A stretch of DNA of 64,000 nt from Desulfuromonadaceae bacterium. GTDB lineage: Bacteria > Desulfobacterota > Desulfuromonadia > Desulfuromonadales > JAHYIW01. Position numbers and translations under genes: made by a program. The notes under the pieces are model-generated. The model was not told the DNA's origin and made no database searches. It saw only the letters and a program-made list of their open reading frames with translations. The stretch is taken from assembly GCA_019429445.1 (NCBI GenBank), contig JAHYIW010000008.1:1-64000 (forward strand), given 5' to 3'. Of the stretch, positions 15,932 through 24,909 are shown piece after piece (position 1 is the stretch's first letter; the number at the start of each line of letters is the position of its first letter).

Positions 15932-18106
15932 ATGGTTTGGAAAGATTTGCGTCTGGGACTAAAGTTCACCGCCGGTTTCGGTTCACTGCTGCTATTGATG
16001 AGTGCCATCGGTGCGTGGTCATTTTTTGGGGTCAACAATATTGTTGACGATGCCGGGCAGGTGATTGCCGGCAATCAGCTACGCGGGATGATTGCCCAGC
16101 GTGAGGTCGACCATCTCAACTGGTTAAAAAAACTCAACGATTTTCTCAACGACGAACACGTTACCAAACTGGACATTGAAACGGATGAGCACAAATGCGG
16201 CTTCGGCCAGTGGTATTACGGCGAGGAACGTACCAGGGCGCAGCAATTAATCCCCGAACTGCGCGGTACGCTGGAGCGGATCGAAGAACCGCATAAGCAA
16301 CTGCACGCTTCGGCAATCAAGATTGAAAAACTCAACCGCGCCATTGACCCGGCAATCAGCACCTTTCTCGCCCAGAAAGAGGTCGATCACCTCATTTGGG
16401 TCAATAATATCTATGATTACCTGCTTTTGAAAAAAGCGCGCATCGGCATACAAACGGATGATCATCTTTGTGGTCTGGGGAAATTTATCTACGGCGAAAA
16501 AGGTAAAGAGTTGAGCAACACAGATGCGCAACTTGCCAGTCTGCTCGAACAAATCAAGGAACCCCACCGGCAGCTCCACGACTCCGCAATCGTCATTGAG
16601 CAAGCGGGAACCAATTACGAACGTGCCCAACAATTATTCCGTGACCAGACTATCCCCGCGCTCAGCAGCACCCGGAAGGTGATTGAGCAGCTTCAGCAAC
16701 GCGCTGACGAGTTGATTGCCGGGGTCACTGCGGCCCGCCAGGTTTACGCGAGCGAAACCGCGCCGAGTCTGATAGAAATCCAGAAACTGCTCAAGGAAGT
16801 TATGGACACAACGACCGCCAATATCATGAGCGACGAAGAGATGCTCGCCGAAGCCTCAACCACACGCGTCGGCGTGCTGATCATTCTTCTCGTCGCCCTG
16901 CCCCTCGGCATCATTCTCGCGCTGATTATCGCTCGCGGTATTCAAGGTCCGGTCCAACAACTGGTTGTCATGATCCGCGAGATGGAACGCGGTCGCCTCG
17001 GCATGCGTCTCAACCTCAATCGCTCCGATGAGATCGGCCAGATGGGGGCCACCATGGACGCCTTTGCCGACAGCCTTGAAAACGAAGTGGTCCATCCCCT
17101 GCAACGCCTCGCCGACGGCGATCTGACCTTTGAGGTCACCCCCCGAGATGAGCGCGACAGCCTGCGCGGCGCATTGCAGAAGCTGGGGCAGGATCTCAAT
17201 GGCATTCTCGGCCAGGTCCATGTGGCTGCCGAGCAGATCGCCTCGGGGAGTGCGCAGGTTTCCGATTCGAGTCAGTCCCTTTCGCAAGGAGCCGCCGAGC
17301 AGGCCAGCTCGCTGGAAGAAGTCACCAGCTCGATGACCGAGATGGGTAGCCAGACCAAGCAGAACGCCGAGAATGCCGGACAGGCCAACACCCTTTCCGG
17401 CGAGACCAAAGCTTCCGCCGAACGCGGCAATCACCAGATGCAGGAGATGGTCGCGGCGATGAACGACATCAATGCCTCCGGCAAAAGCATTTCGCGCATC
17501 ATCAAGACCATCGACGAGATCGCCTTTCAGACCAACCTGCTGGCGCTCAACGCTGCCGTCGAAGCGGCCCGCGCCGGGCAGCACGGCAAAGGCTTCGCCG
17601 TCGTCGCCGAAGAGGTGCGCAACCTCGCGGCGCGCAGCGCCACCGCCGCGCGGGAGACCGCCGAACTGATCGAAGGCTCCGTTGCCAAGACCGCCAACGG
17701 CGCGCAGATCGCTGAGCAGACCGCCGAAGCCTTAAGCGAGATTTCGCAAAGCGTCGTCAAGGTCACCGATCTGGTCGCTGAAATTGCCGCCGCCAGCAAC
17801 GAACAGGCGCAGGGGATCTCGCAGATCTCGCAAGGGCTTGGGCAGATCGATCAGGTCACCCAGCAGAACACCGCCAACGCTGAAGAAAGCGCCGCCGCCG
17901 CCGAAGAACTCTCCGGCCAAGCCGCTGAACTACGGCAGATGCTGTCACGATTCAAGCTCAAGCAACAGGGTCTTTCCGCCTACGCCGCCGCTCCCACCGG
18001 CAGCGGGAAGAAACAGCAGATCGCCCTGCACTGGAACACCAGCGCACCGGCGTCCGGCACCAAACCGGTCATCGCTCTGGACGACAACGAATTCGGCAAA
18101 TACTAA
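15932..18106 (+). CDS. methyl-accepting chemotaxis protein with two periplasmic CZB domains
   Basis: 724 residues. First membrane helix ~9-33; periplasmic region ~35-312; second helix ~313-334; HAMP; then the cytoplasmic signalling domain with the hairpin tip [20 protein letters not shown]. The periplasmic part holds two CZB-type zinc motifs: HLNW (61), CGFGQW (89), HKQLH (121/125), and HLIW (153), CGLGKF (180), HRQLH (212/216). CZB domains are usually cytoplasmic and C-terminal, so this placement is unusual. ATG 15932 follows AAGGAG. The tail lacks the CheR/CheB pentapeptide. It is coupled to cheW downstream. Confidence 0.92.
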   Translation: MVWKDLRLGLKFTAGFGSLLLLMSAIGAWSFFGVNNIVDDAGQVIAGNQLRGMIAQREVDHLNWLKKLNDFLNDEHVTKLDIETDEHKCGFGQWYYGEERTRAQQLIPELRGTLERIEEPHKQLHASAIKIEKLNRAIDPAISTFLAQKEVDHLIWVNNIYDYLLLKKARIGIQTDDHLCGLGKFIYGEKGKELSNTDAQLASLLEQIKEPHRQLHDSAIVIEQAGTNYERAQQLFRDQTIPALSSTRKVIEQLQQRADELIAGVTAARQVYASETAPSLIEIQKLLKEVMDTTTANIMSDEEMLAEASTTRVGVLIILLVALPLGIILALIIARGIQGPVQQLVVMIREMERGRLGMRLNLNRSDEIGQMGATMDAFADSLENEVVHPLQRLADGDLTFEVTPRDERDSLRGALQKLGQDLNGILGQVHVAAEQIASGSAQVSDSSQSLSQGAAEQASSLEEVTSSMTEMGSQTKQNAENAGQANTLSGETKASAERGNHQMQEMVAAMNDINASGKSISRIIKTIDEIAFQTNLLALNAAVEAARAGQHGKGFAVVAEEVRNLAARSATAARETAELIEGSVAKTANGAQIAEQTAEALSEISQSVVKVTDLVAEIAAASNEQAQGISQISQGLGQIDQVTQQNTANAEESAAAAEELSGQAAELRQMLSRFKLKQQGLSAYAAAPTGSGKKQQIALHWNTSAPASGTKPVIALDDNEFGKY

Positions 18107-18116
18107 GGAGGTCGCC

Positions 18117-18632
18117 ATGAGCAAAGCGCAAAAGCCCGACTTTGAACTCTTTGACGCGAGTGAGGAGGAAGAAGATACCCAGAAGGGGAAATACCTCACC
18201 TTCAAACTCGCCAAAGAAGATTACGGCATCGAAATCAAATATGTCACCGAGATCATCGGCATGCAGCGCATCACCGAAATCCCCGACATGCCCGAGTTTC
18301 TCAAAGGGGTGATCAACCTGCGCGGCAAGGTCATTCCGGTGATGGATGTGCGCATCCGCTTCAACCTGCCCGGACGTGACTATGACGATCGCACCTGCAT
18401 CGTCGTCGTCGATATCGACGGTCGCGCGATGGGGTTGGTGGTCGACCGGATGAACGAAGTCAGCGACATCCCCGACAGTCAGATCGAACCGCCGCCACGC
18501 TCCGGGAATGAACGCGGGCGCTATGTGCAGGGGATGGGCAAGGTCGGAGACGAAGTGAAGATTCTGCTCGATGTCAACAAGCTGCTGGCAGAAGATGAGC
18601 TGGATGCGTTGAGTGGTGTCGAGACAGAATAA
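18117..18632 (+). CDS. cheW: CheW chemotaxis adaptor
   Basis: 171 residues, CheW fold: KYLTFKLAKEDYGIEIKYVTEIIGMQRITEIPDMPEFLKG then VINLRGKVIPVMDVRIRF, DRTCIVVV and GLVVDRMNEV. It links receptors to CheA. AAGGAGG lies eight bases before ATG 18117. Ten bases downstream of the CZB receptor, forming a two-gene operon without CheA, so it must serve a kinase encoded elsewhere. The 25-residue acidic N terminus is a small addition. Confidence 0.93.
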   Translation: MSKAQKPDFELFDASEEEEDTQKGKYLTFKLAKEDYGIEIKYVTEIIGMQRITEIPDMPEFLKGVINLRGKVIPVMDVRIRFNLPGRDYDDRTCIVVVDIDGRAMGLVVDRMNEVSDIPDSQIEPPPRSGNERGRYVQGMGKVGDEVKILLDVNKLLAEDELDALSGVETE

Positions 18633-18654
18633 ACAATATTGATGCACAGGGACC

Positions 18655-18691
18655 GGCAACCGGCGCGGCAATGACAGCCGCGCCGGTTGCC
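18655..18691. terminator. 15 bp hairpin between convergent genes
   Basis: GGCAACCGGCGCGGC-aatgaca-GCCGCGCCGGTTGCC is a perfect stem just after cheW and facing the GIY-YIG gene. It has no T-run, so it may act with Rho or as an RNA 3' stabiliser. Confidence 0.5.
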
Positions 18692-18705
18692 GTCTGGAGC
18701 AGAAG

Positions 18706-18981
18706 CTACACCTCCAAGGCACCTTTGACCAGGTTACACGGCGACGCAATTAACCGCCGTTTATCGTCCGGGCGCAACCTCTTGATCTCCGCTTCGCGAC
18801 GCGCGGCAGTCCTTCGGTCGTGACCATCCTCCCGGTAAACCACCCGCAGCGGTGTTCGACCGCGAAAATATTTTGCCCCGGTGCCGACGGCATGCTCGGC
18901 AAAGCGCCGGTCAACGTCGGTGGTGATCCCGGTGTAAAGGGAATCATCCACGCAGAGAATGATATACACTTGCCAGTTCAT
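18706..18981 (-). CDS. GIY-YIG nuclease-superfamily protein
   Basis: 91 residues: WQVYIILCVDDSLYTGITTDVDRRFAEHAVGTGAKYFRGRTPLRVVY then REAEIKRL. This is the short stand-alone GIY-YIG domain (YhbQ/UPF0213 group), with YII and YTG in the two strand positions and conserved Arg and Glu. Members bind or nick DNA; the cellular role is unsettled. ATG 18981 is favoured over ATGs 6 and 24 bases upstream by ribosome site spacing. Confidence 0.85.
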   Translation of the reverse strand: MNWQVYIILCVDDSLYTGITTDVDRRFAEHAVGTGAKYFRGRTPLRVVYREDGHDRRTAARREAEIKRLRPDDKRRLIASPCNLVKGALEV

Positions 18982-19127
18982 CGTCATTTTCCGTTGGAAG
19001 CACACTATCTGAAGTTCCTGGTTACGCTAATTACGCCAACGTCAACCGAATTGACAAGCGTTACAGCAAGCCATAGAATGACTGACCGATTCATGCAATG
19101 CAAACTATTCTTTCCGGGAGAAAAATC

Positions 19128-19340
19128 ATGGCAGTAAAATCGGGTAACAACAAACTGATCGGCATCGTTCTTCTGGTCATCGGCGTCGGCATCGCTTTCT
19201 GGGGGTACCAATTAGCTGGTTCACTCAGTGGACAGCTGTCCAAAACGTTGACCGGATCACCGACTGACAAAGTGATGATGATGTATATCGGCGCTGCGTC
19301 CTGTGTCGTCGCCGGTCTGTTCATGACGATTAAAAGGTAA
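19128..19340 (+). CDS. DUF3185 small membrane protein
   Basis: 70 residues with two membrane helices separated by the family signature SLSGQLSKTLTGSPTDKVMM. Small inner-membrane protein of unknown function. GGGAG lies nine bases upstream of ATG 19128; an earlier in-frame ATG at 19098 is not followed by family sequence. Single gene. Confidence 0.85.
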   Translation: MAVKSGNNKLIGIVLLVIGVGIAFWGYQLAGSLSGQLSKTLTGSPTDKVMMMYIGAASCVVAGLFMTIKR

Positions 19341-19431
19341 CTTTATCCGGGCAGAGCGGATACGGGAATTGCCCGCCGCGTGCGTCTTTTTCAAAACGGT
19401 TCACCCTGCGAGACAACGGATTGTACAGACG

Positions 19432-20793
19432 ATGCAGCGTAGCTTCAATCTCGGTCACTGTGACCCCCTTGATTTGTATCTGAAGTTGAATCCGCATGGT
19501 CCCGGTTTCCTGGAAAGTTGCCCGCCGCACAACCGGATCGGTCGCTACAGTATCGTTCCGCTGCAAATCCGCGACACATTTACGCTCACCGACAGCGGCC
19601 TGCTCCGGCAAGAGAACGGCCGCACAGAGCAGCTGGCGGGGGATGTCTTCGGGCGCTTGGCGGAAATTCTCACCGCCCGTGCGATTCCCGACCGGCCGGG
19701 GCTGCCTCCGTTTTGCGGCGGGTTCTTCGGCTACTTCGGTTACGACCTGTCCCGCGATATTGAAGTTCTGCCATTGCACGCCGAACGCGATCTATCCCTG
19801 CCGCGGCTGTGGCTGTCGTGGGTGGAGACTGTCGCCTGTTACGACCACCTTGAAAAGCGGCTGCATCTGACCAGTCTCGACCCGCAGGTTGATCTTGATG
19901 CACTTAAAAGACGCATTCGTGCTGCCGTAGCAGCGCCGTCGCGACCGGCAACAGCGGTGAACCACCCCCCCTTGCAACCGCTGATATCTGCCACCATCTA
20001 CGCCGACAGTGTCCGCCGCGCGCGCGATTATATTGCCGCCGGGGATATTTATCAGGCCAATTTATCATGCCGTTTTAGCGGCCCGCCGATCGCTACCCCG
20101 ACCGATCTTTATCGCGCCTTGCGCTCGATCAATCCATCCCCCTTTGCGTGCTACCTGCAAACTCCGCAGGTGACAATTATCTCATCCTCTCCTGAACGAC
20201 TGGTCTCGCTGCACGACGGGGTTGCTGAAACCCGACCGATCGCCGGAACGCGGCCACGCGGCTACACCCCGCCCGAGGATCTCCGCCTCGGCGTGGAACT
20301 GCTCGGGAATGCCAAGGAATGTGCCGAGCATGTGATGCTCGTCGACCTGGAACGCAACGATCTCGGCAAGGTCTGCCGCACCGGCAGCGTCGCAGTCGAT
20401 GAGCTGATGACGCTGGAGCGCTACTCGCATGTCACCCACATCGTCTCAAATGTGCGCGGCGAACTGCGCCCCGATTGCGGGCCGTTTGACCTGCTGCACG
20501 CGACTTTCCCCGGCGGGACGATCACCGGCGTCCCCAAAAAACGCTGCATGGAGATTATCGAGGAGCTGGAACCGGCGGGACGCGGCGTCTATACCGGCAG
20601 CGCCGGATATATCGGTGCCAACGGGCGCATCGACCTGAATATTCTGATCCGTACCTTTCAACAAACCGCTGACCAGCTCAGCTATCAGGTCGGTGCCGGA
20701 ATCGTCGCCGATTCCGACCCGCAGCGCGAATGGGACGAATGTCTGGCCAAAGGACGGGCGATGCAATTATCTCTCCGTGGGGAGACACCATGA
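19432..20793 (+). CDS. pabB: aminodeoxychorismate synthase component I
   Basis: About 453 residues of the chorismate-binding family: N-terminal GGFFGYFGYDL, then IAAGDIYQANLS, SPSPERLV-type ISSSPERLVSL, TRPIAGTRPRG, LVDLERNDLGKVC and the C-terminal TFPGGTITGVPKKRCMEIIEELEP. PabB with a glutaminase makes 4-amino-4-deoxychorismate for folate. The next gene, overlapping by four bases, is the matching lyase PabC, which argues for PabB over TrpE. The start is uncertain: ATG 19432 gives a family-like N terminus, while TTG 19369 is also possible. Confidence 0.88.
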   Translation: MQRSFNLGHCDPLDLYLKLNPHGPGFLESCPPHNRIGRYSIVPLQIRDTFTLTDSGLLRQENGRTEQLAGDVFGRLAEILTARAIPDRPGLPPFCGGFFGYFGYDLSRDIEVLPLHAERDLSLPRLWLSWVETVACYDHLEKRLHLTSLDPQVDLDALKRRIRAAVAAPSRPATAVNHPPLQPLISATIYADSVRRARDYIAAGDIYQANLSCRFSGPPIATPTDLYRALRSINPSPFACYLQTPQVTIISSSPERLVSLHDGVAETRPIAGTRPRGYTPPEDLRLGVELLGNAKECAEHVMLVDLERNDLGKVCRTGSVAVDELMTLERYSHVTHIVSNVRGELRPDCGPFDLLHATFPGGTITGVPKKRCMEIIEELEPAGRGVYTGSAGYIGANGRIDLNILIRTFQQTADQLSYQVGAGIVADSDPQREWDECLAKGRAMQLSLRGETP

Positions 20794-21617
20794 TCGTCAC
20801 TATCGATGGCAACTTTGTAACCCAAGCCGAGGCGCGAATACCGGTCAGCGACGGCGGTTTTCTCTACGGCGACACCCTTTTTGAAACCATCGCCATCGGT
20901 GACGGTCGCCTGCATTTTCGCCGCGAGCATCTTGAGCGGCTGTACCATGCCGCGCAGCTTTGTGAATTTTCCTGTCCGCACGCACTGATCAAGACAACTC
21001 TCGACGCCGTGCTGGAGCGCTTCGGCACCAGGGCCGGGAGGTTGCGGCTGACCTTGTCACGCGGCGATTATCACGGCCCGCTCCGACCGCCGGTAACCAG
21101 CGGACGCGTGGTGATCACCGCCAGTGAAACGACCACGGACTTCAGTGCGGAATGTCAGCTTGGTGTCGACTGTATTGCCGCCCCCAACCGCCGCGTCAAC
21201 CCGCTGGCACCGCTGCCGCAGATGAAACGCGGCAATTATCAGGACTGCCTCTACGCCCTGCACCACGCGCGCCGTCGGGGAGCGTTTGAAGCGCTCTTTG
21301 TAACGCAAACAGGACATGTGCTCGAAGGTGCCACCAGCAACCTCTTTATCGTTCACAACGAGACGCTGATCACCCCGCCCCCCGGCGAACTGGTGCTGGC
21401 CGGCATCGTCCGTGCCCAAGTGCTGCGCGCTGCCGCCGAGTTGGATATTCCCTGCGTCGAAAACGCTATCAGCGTCGCTGCACTGGCTGGTGCGGAGGAG
21501 GCGTTTATCTGCAACAGTCTGGTCGGCCTGCTCCCGATTGCCCGCTGGCAGGGGGGCGCCCTGCACCGCGGGACGCTGTATCAACAACTTTCAGCCAGAA
21601 TTGAGAACTACGCCTGA
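20790..21617 (+). CDS. pabC: aminodeoxychorismate lyase (class IV PLP enzyme)
   Basis: 275 residues, fold type IV aminotransferase family: MIVTIDGNFV, VSDGGFLYGDTLFETI, RRGAFEALFVTQTGHVLEGATSNLF with the typical EGATSN motif, and the PLP lysine in LPQMKRGNYQD. It releases pyruvate from aminodeoxychorismate to give p-aminobenzoate. The ATG overlaps the pabB stop (ATGA). A D-amino acid or branched-chain aminotransferase would look similar; the neighbour decides. Confidence 0.87.
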   Translation: MIVTIDGNFVTQAEARIPVSDGGFLYGDTLFETIAIGDGRLHFRREHLERLYHAAQLCEFSCPHALIKTTLDAVLERFGTRAGRLRLTLSRGDYHGPLRPPVTSGRVVITASETTTDFSAECQLGVDCIAAPNRRVNPLAPLPQMKRGNYQDCLYALHHARRRGAFEALFVTQTGHVLEGATSNLFIVHNETLITPPPGELVLAGIVRAQVLRAAAELDIPCVENAISVAALAGAEEAFICNSLVGLLPIARWQGGALHRGTLYQQLSARIENYA

Positions 21618-22183
21618 TGGACCTCGTCACCCTCGCCGTCATTGCCGTGGCGCTGGCCATGGACGCTTTCGCCGTCGCCCTCGGCGTCGGTCTGATTCTG
21701 CCGCAGCTGACCGGTCGCCACCACTTTCGCCTCGGCTTTCATTTCGGCCTGTTTCAGGCGCTGATGCCGATCATCGGCTGGGCGGCAGGGCTGACGGTCA
21801 AGGACATCATCGCCGCCTATGACCACTGGATCGCCTTCGGCCTGCTGACCCTGATCGGCGTGCGGATGATTCGCGAAGCACTGACTGCAGACGCTGAAGA
21901 GGTCGACCCGCGCGACCCGACCCGCGGTATGTCGCTCGTCATGCTCTCCGTCGCCACCAGCATCGACGCCCTCGCCGTCGGCCTGTCACTGGCGCTGATC
22001 GGCGTCTCGATCTGGTTTCCGGCGTTTGTCATCGGCATCACCGCCGGAGGATTAACCGTCATCGGCCTGCTGTTGGGACGCCGGATCGGCGGCAAGTTCG
22101 GCAAGCCGGTGGAGATTGGCGGCGGAATCCTGTTGTGTCTGATCGGAATAAAGATTCTTGGTGAGCACCTGCTGTCGCACTGA
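21617..22183 (+). CDS. mntP: MntP manganese efflux pump
   Basis: 188 residues, six helices in two LysE-like repeats, each with the acidic motif: ALAMDAFAVALGVG and VATSIDALAVGLSLAL. These Asp residues in helices 1 and 4 are hallmarks of the MntP (DUF204) family that exports Mn2+. Overlaps the pabC stop by one base, so it is co-translated. No manganese riboswitch is visible upstream. Confidence 0.9.
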   Translation: MDLVTLAVIAVALAMDAFAVALGVGLILPQLTGRHHFRLGFHFGLFQALMPIIGWAAGLTVKDIIAAYDHWIAFGLLTLIGVRMIREALTADAEEVDPRDPTRGMSLVMLSVATSIDALAVGLSLALIGVSIWFPAFVIGITAGGLTVIGLLLGRRIGGKFGKPVEIGGGILLCLIGIKILGEHLLSH

Positions 22184-22249
22184 TCAACAGCCAAGAGAGG
22201 CAGGAATCCTTTTGCCGCGCCGATGCTATTCCCCGAAGGAGCTGACAAC

Positions 22250-22993
22250 ATGCCCGAACTGTTTACCGCTGAAATATTGTTGGCCCTGCTGACCCTGACT
22301 GCCCTGGAAATTGTTCTCGGCATCGACAACATCGTCTTCATCTCCATCCTCGTCGGCCGCCTGCCGGAAGCGCAACGCCAAAAAGCCCGTTTCATCGGCC
22401 TTGGTCTGGCGATGCTGACCCGCATCCTGTTGTTACTGTCGTTGACCTGGGTGATGGGGCTAACCGCACCGTTGTTCGCCGTTGTTGAGCATAACGTCTC
22501 CGGTCGCGACCTGATCCTGATCGGCGGCGGCCTGTTTTTGCTCTTTAAAAGCACCCATGAAATTCACAGCAGCCTCGAAGGATCGACCGCTAACGCACCG
22601 CCATCCACCGCCGCCGGTTTCGGCATTACGCTGATGCAGATCGCCCTGCTCGACATCATCTTCTCTCTCGATTCAGTCATCACCGCCGTTGGTCTTGCCC
22701 GCGATCTCTGGGTGATGATCACCGCCGTCGTCACGGCGGTGCTGGTAATGATGGTCGCCGCCAAAAGTATTGGCGAGTTTGTCGACACCCACCCGACCTT
22801 CAAGATGCTCGCCCTAAGTTTCCTCATCCTCATCGGCGTCACCCTCATCGCCGACGGACTCGGCTTCCACATCCCCAAAGGCTACATCTACTTCTCCATG
22901 GCCTTCTCCATCGGCGTCGAACTGCTCAACATGCGCCTGCGCAAACCGACAGTGCCGGTGCACCTGCGCAAGCCGATTGCCGAAGAGGAATGA
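22250..22993 (+). CDS. TerC-family membrane protein
   Basis: 247 residues, seven or more helices, with the TerC motifs LEIVLGIDNIVFISILVGRL and ALLDIIFSLDSVITAVGL carrying membrane Asp residues. TerC-type proteins are linked to metal homeostasis, including manganese loading of exported proteins; one follows mntP here. AAGGAG precedes ATG 22250. The C terminus is a short basic tail. Confidence 0.88.
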   Translation: MPELFTAEILLALLTLTALEIVLGIDNIVFISILVGRLPEAQRQKARFIGLGLAMLTRILLLLSLTWVMGLTAPLFAVVEHNVSGRDLILIGGGLFLLFKSTHEIHSSLEGSTANAPPSTAAGFGITLMQIALLDIIFSLDSVITAVGLARDLWVMITAVVTAVLVMMVAAKSIGEFVDTHPTFKMLALSFLILIGVTLIADGLGFHIPKGYIYFSMAFSIGVELLNMRLRKPTVPVHLRKPIAEEE

Positions 22994-22998
22994 TCGTT

Positions 22999-23244
22999 CT
23001 ACTGCACAACCGCAACCCCTGTTGCTTCAGTCTTGAGAAGCACGTTATGACCCGTGATGTTTATTACGCCTGAAGCTCTGAAAACCGCTTCCAATGCAAA
23101 CTCGAATTTATCCCTGGTAAAAGGTTCTCTGGAAAAGCAGCGATGAATTCTCAAGTTGTCACCAAAATCGATGAGTGATTGGTCCGCAATAATGTCAGAA
23201 GCAGGCACGCTGTTGATTGTCCAGGATTGCAAAAATACTTGCAC
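22999..23244 (-). pseudogene. unrecognised short frame, possibly a gene fragment
   Basis: An 81-codon frame (GTG start) with natural-looking protein sequence, e.g. RIHRCFSREPFTRDKFEFAL then EAVFRASG, but with no ribosome site and an abrupt end next to terC. I do not recognise the family. It may be the remnant of a longer gene. Confidence 0.3.
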
Positions 23245-23310
23245 CCTGTTCTGAACTCGGGTCGAATTCCGAAAACCGGGACATCAACGAACCAGTGAGG
23301 GGAAACACCC

Positions 23311-24177
23311 ATGCTCGTTGCTGCAACATCAAATCCGAAAAAATTTATAAACCGGGTGCTGTTCAGTCTGTTGCTGTTAGTGTTGAGCGCCACTCTGGCG
23401 CAGGCTTTCGAGCCGATGCTGCCCCAGACCGACCCAGGCGACAGTGATCTTCGGGGGTGGTTGATGAGTGAAAAACTTGACGGGGTACGGGCGCGCTGGG
23501 ATGGTCGTCAGCTTTGGTCGAAAAATGGCAGAAAATTTTTTCCGCCTGCAGAATTTACCCGCAACCTGCCCCCCTTTGCCGTTGAGGGCGAACTCTGGGG
23601 CGGGAGGGGGACCTTTGAGCAGACGGTTTCGATTGTCAGCAGCCAGCAAGCGCATGGGGGCTGGCTGGGGCTGAAACTGGGAATTTTCGATCTTCCGGAC
23701 GCTGCGGGCGGCTTTAGCCAGCGGATTGAACAAGCACGCTCCTGGTTGGCAGAGCATCCCACGGACTATGCCTTTGTGATAGAACAGATTCCGGTGCGTG
23801 ATCGGGCACAGGTGCAGATGGAGCTGCAGCGGCTGGAAAATATCGGCGGGGAAGGTCTCATCGTGCGGCGGCCCGACAGCCTTTACCGTGGCGGGCGCAG
23901 CGCCGAAATCCTCAAAGTTAAAACCTGTCTGGATGCCGAAGCGAAGGTTGTCGCACACCTTCCCGGTCAGGGGCGCAACGCCGGTCGTCTGGGGGCGCTG
24001 CTGGTGGAAGAAAAGAACGGCGCTGCTTTCAGAATCGGCACCGGTTTCAGTGACGAGCAACGCAACAACCCGCCGCCGGTCGGCAGCCTGGTCACGTTCA
24101 AATATTATGGCCGCTACGCTTCAGGCTTACCAAAGTTCCCGGTCTTCCTGCGCATACGGACCGACAGCGCACTCTGA
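23311..24177 (+). CDS. secreted ATP-dependent DNA ligase (LigE-like)
   Basis: 288 residues. A signal peptide (hydrophobic ~15-32, ending ATLAQA) is followed by the ligase adenylation domain: SEKLDGVRARWDG with AMP-accepting Lys at ~55, VEGELWGGRG, LGIFDL, NIGGEGLIVRRPDSLY and ILKVKTCLDAEAKVV; then a small OB domain (GTGFSDEQR, VTFKYYGRYASGLPKFPVFLRI). This is the minimal ligase type with a periplasmic leader (LigE) known from competent Proteobacteria, thought to seal nicks in incoming or extracellular DNA. Confidence 0.9.
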   Translation: MLVAATSNPKKFINRVLFSLLLLVLSATLAQAFEPMLPQTDPGDSDLRGWLMSEKLDGVRARWDGRQLWSKNGRKFFPPAEFTRNLPPFAVEGELWGGRGTFEQTVSIVSSQQAHGGWLGLKLGIFDLPDAAGGFSQRIEQARSWLAEHPTDYAFVIEQIPVRDRAQVQMELQRLENIGGEGLIVRRPDSLYRGGRSAEILKVKTCLDAEAKVVAHLPGQGRNAGRLGALLVEEKNGAAFRIGTGFSDEQRNNPPPVGSLVTFKYYGRYASGLPKFPVFLRIRTDSAL

Positions 24178-24546
24178 ATCGGTACGGGGTGCGAACAGTC
24201 GGTGGTGCGCTGAAAAACAGAGTTCGGCCTCGGCCAGAAGCAGGCAGCCAGGCATTCCCCCTGCCCATTCGCTGCCCGGTCGGGATCGTCCAGGCAGCAT
24301 TGAAATTTCCCCCGGCAGGTCAGCGGAGGCGGTCCAGCACTCCTGCCAGGGCCAGGTTGAACCCGGACGGATCTTCCATTTGCACAGTGGTTTAGTCTTT
24401 CGTCATCAGTCATTCTCAATTTTTGTGCCGTATTATCAGAGTATTACAGCGTCTGTCGCTTATCTTCTTCACCGGCATACCATGCAAGGTAAAAAGAAAA
24501 GGCGACCATAAGGTCGCCCGTTTCTTCACTGTTTTTATGCTGTTTT
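24178..24546. other. gene-free stretch
   Basis: Open frames here are antisense to the ligase end or lack ribosome sites. A Cys-rich minus-strand frame (24114-24419) overlaps the ligase gene and is not accepted. Confidence 0.45.
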
Positions 24547-24747
24547 TCAGTAGACCGGAAACATCTGCTCTTCGTTCCAGGCTTCGATGCTCTGCTCGAT
24601 ACTTGCTCCGGTTGCCATCTTTTCACAATCGTCATTTGAGCAGTAAACGCCCCATTGACTGCCTGGCGCGTAGCCGCTGGGACCAAAAATTTTTGCCTGA
24701 CCGCCGCATCGGCACGGGACTGCGTGATCGTAATGATGAGCTTCCAT
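24547..24747 (-). CDS. small zinc-ribbon protein (Lar-like)
   Basis: 66 residues: VPCRCGGQAKIFGPSG, WGVYCSNDDCEK, SIEQSIEAWNEE. The CxCGG ... CxxxxC ... AIxxWN pattern resembles the Lar restriction-alleviation family, a zinc-ribbon group common on phages and plasmids. AAGGAAG lies eight bases upstream of ATG 24747. Monocistronic. The role cannot be assigned from sequence. Confidence 0.7.
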   Translation of the reverse strand: MEAHHYDHAVPCRCGGQAKIFGPSGYAPGSQWGVYCSNDDCEKMATGASIEQSIEAWNEEQMFPVY

Positions 24748-24909
24748 TTGGTTCTTCCTTTCAACGAGAGCGTGAATCGTCTGTTTAACAATCACATTAT
24801 TGTTATTTTATCTTATATATAGTAACTTCTGCGCTGAGTCAACCTTTTTGCGCGGATTTTTTACGCCGATGACCGGCTAAACGGCGCCCTGAAGGATCTT
24901 CCCACGCCC

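Noticed and set aside
24114-24419. Cysteine-rich minus-strand frame
   Set aside because: It overlaps the end of the ligase gene in antisense and has no ribosome site or family resemblance.
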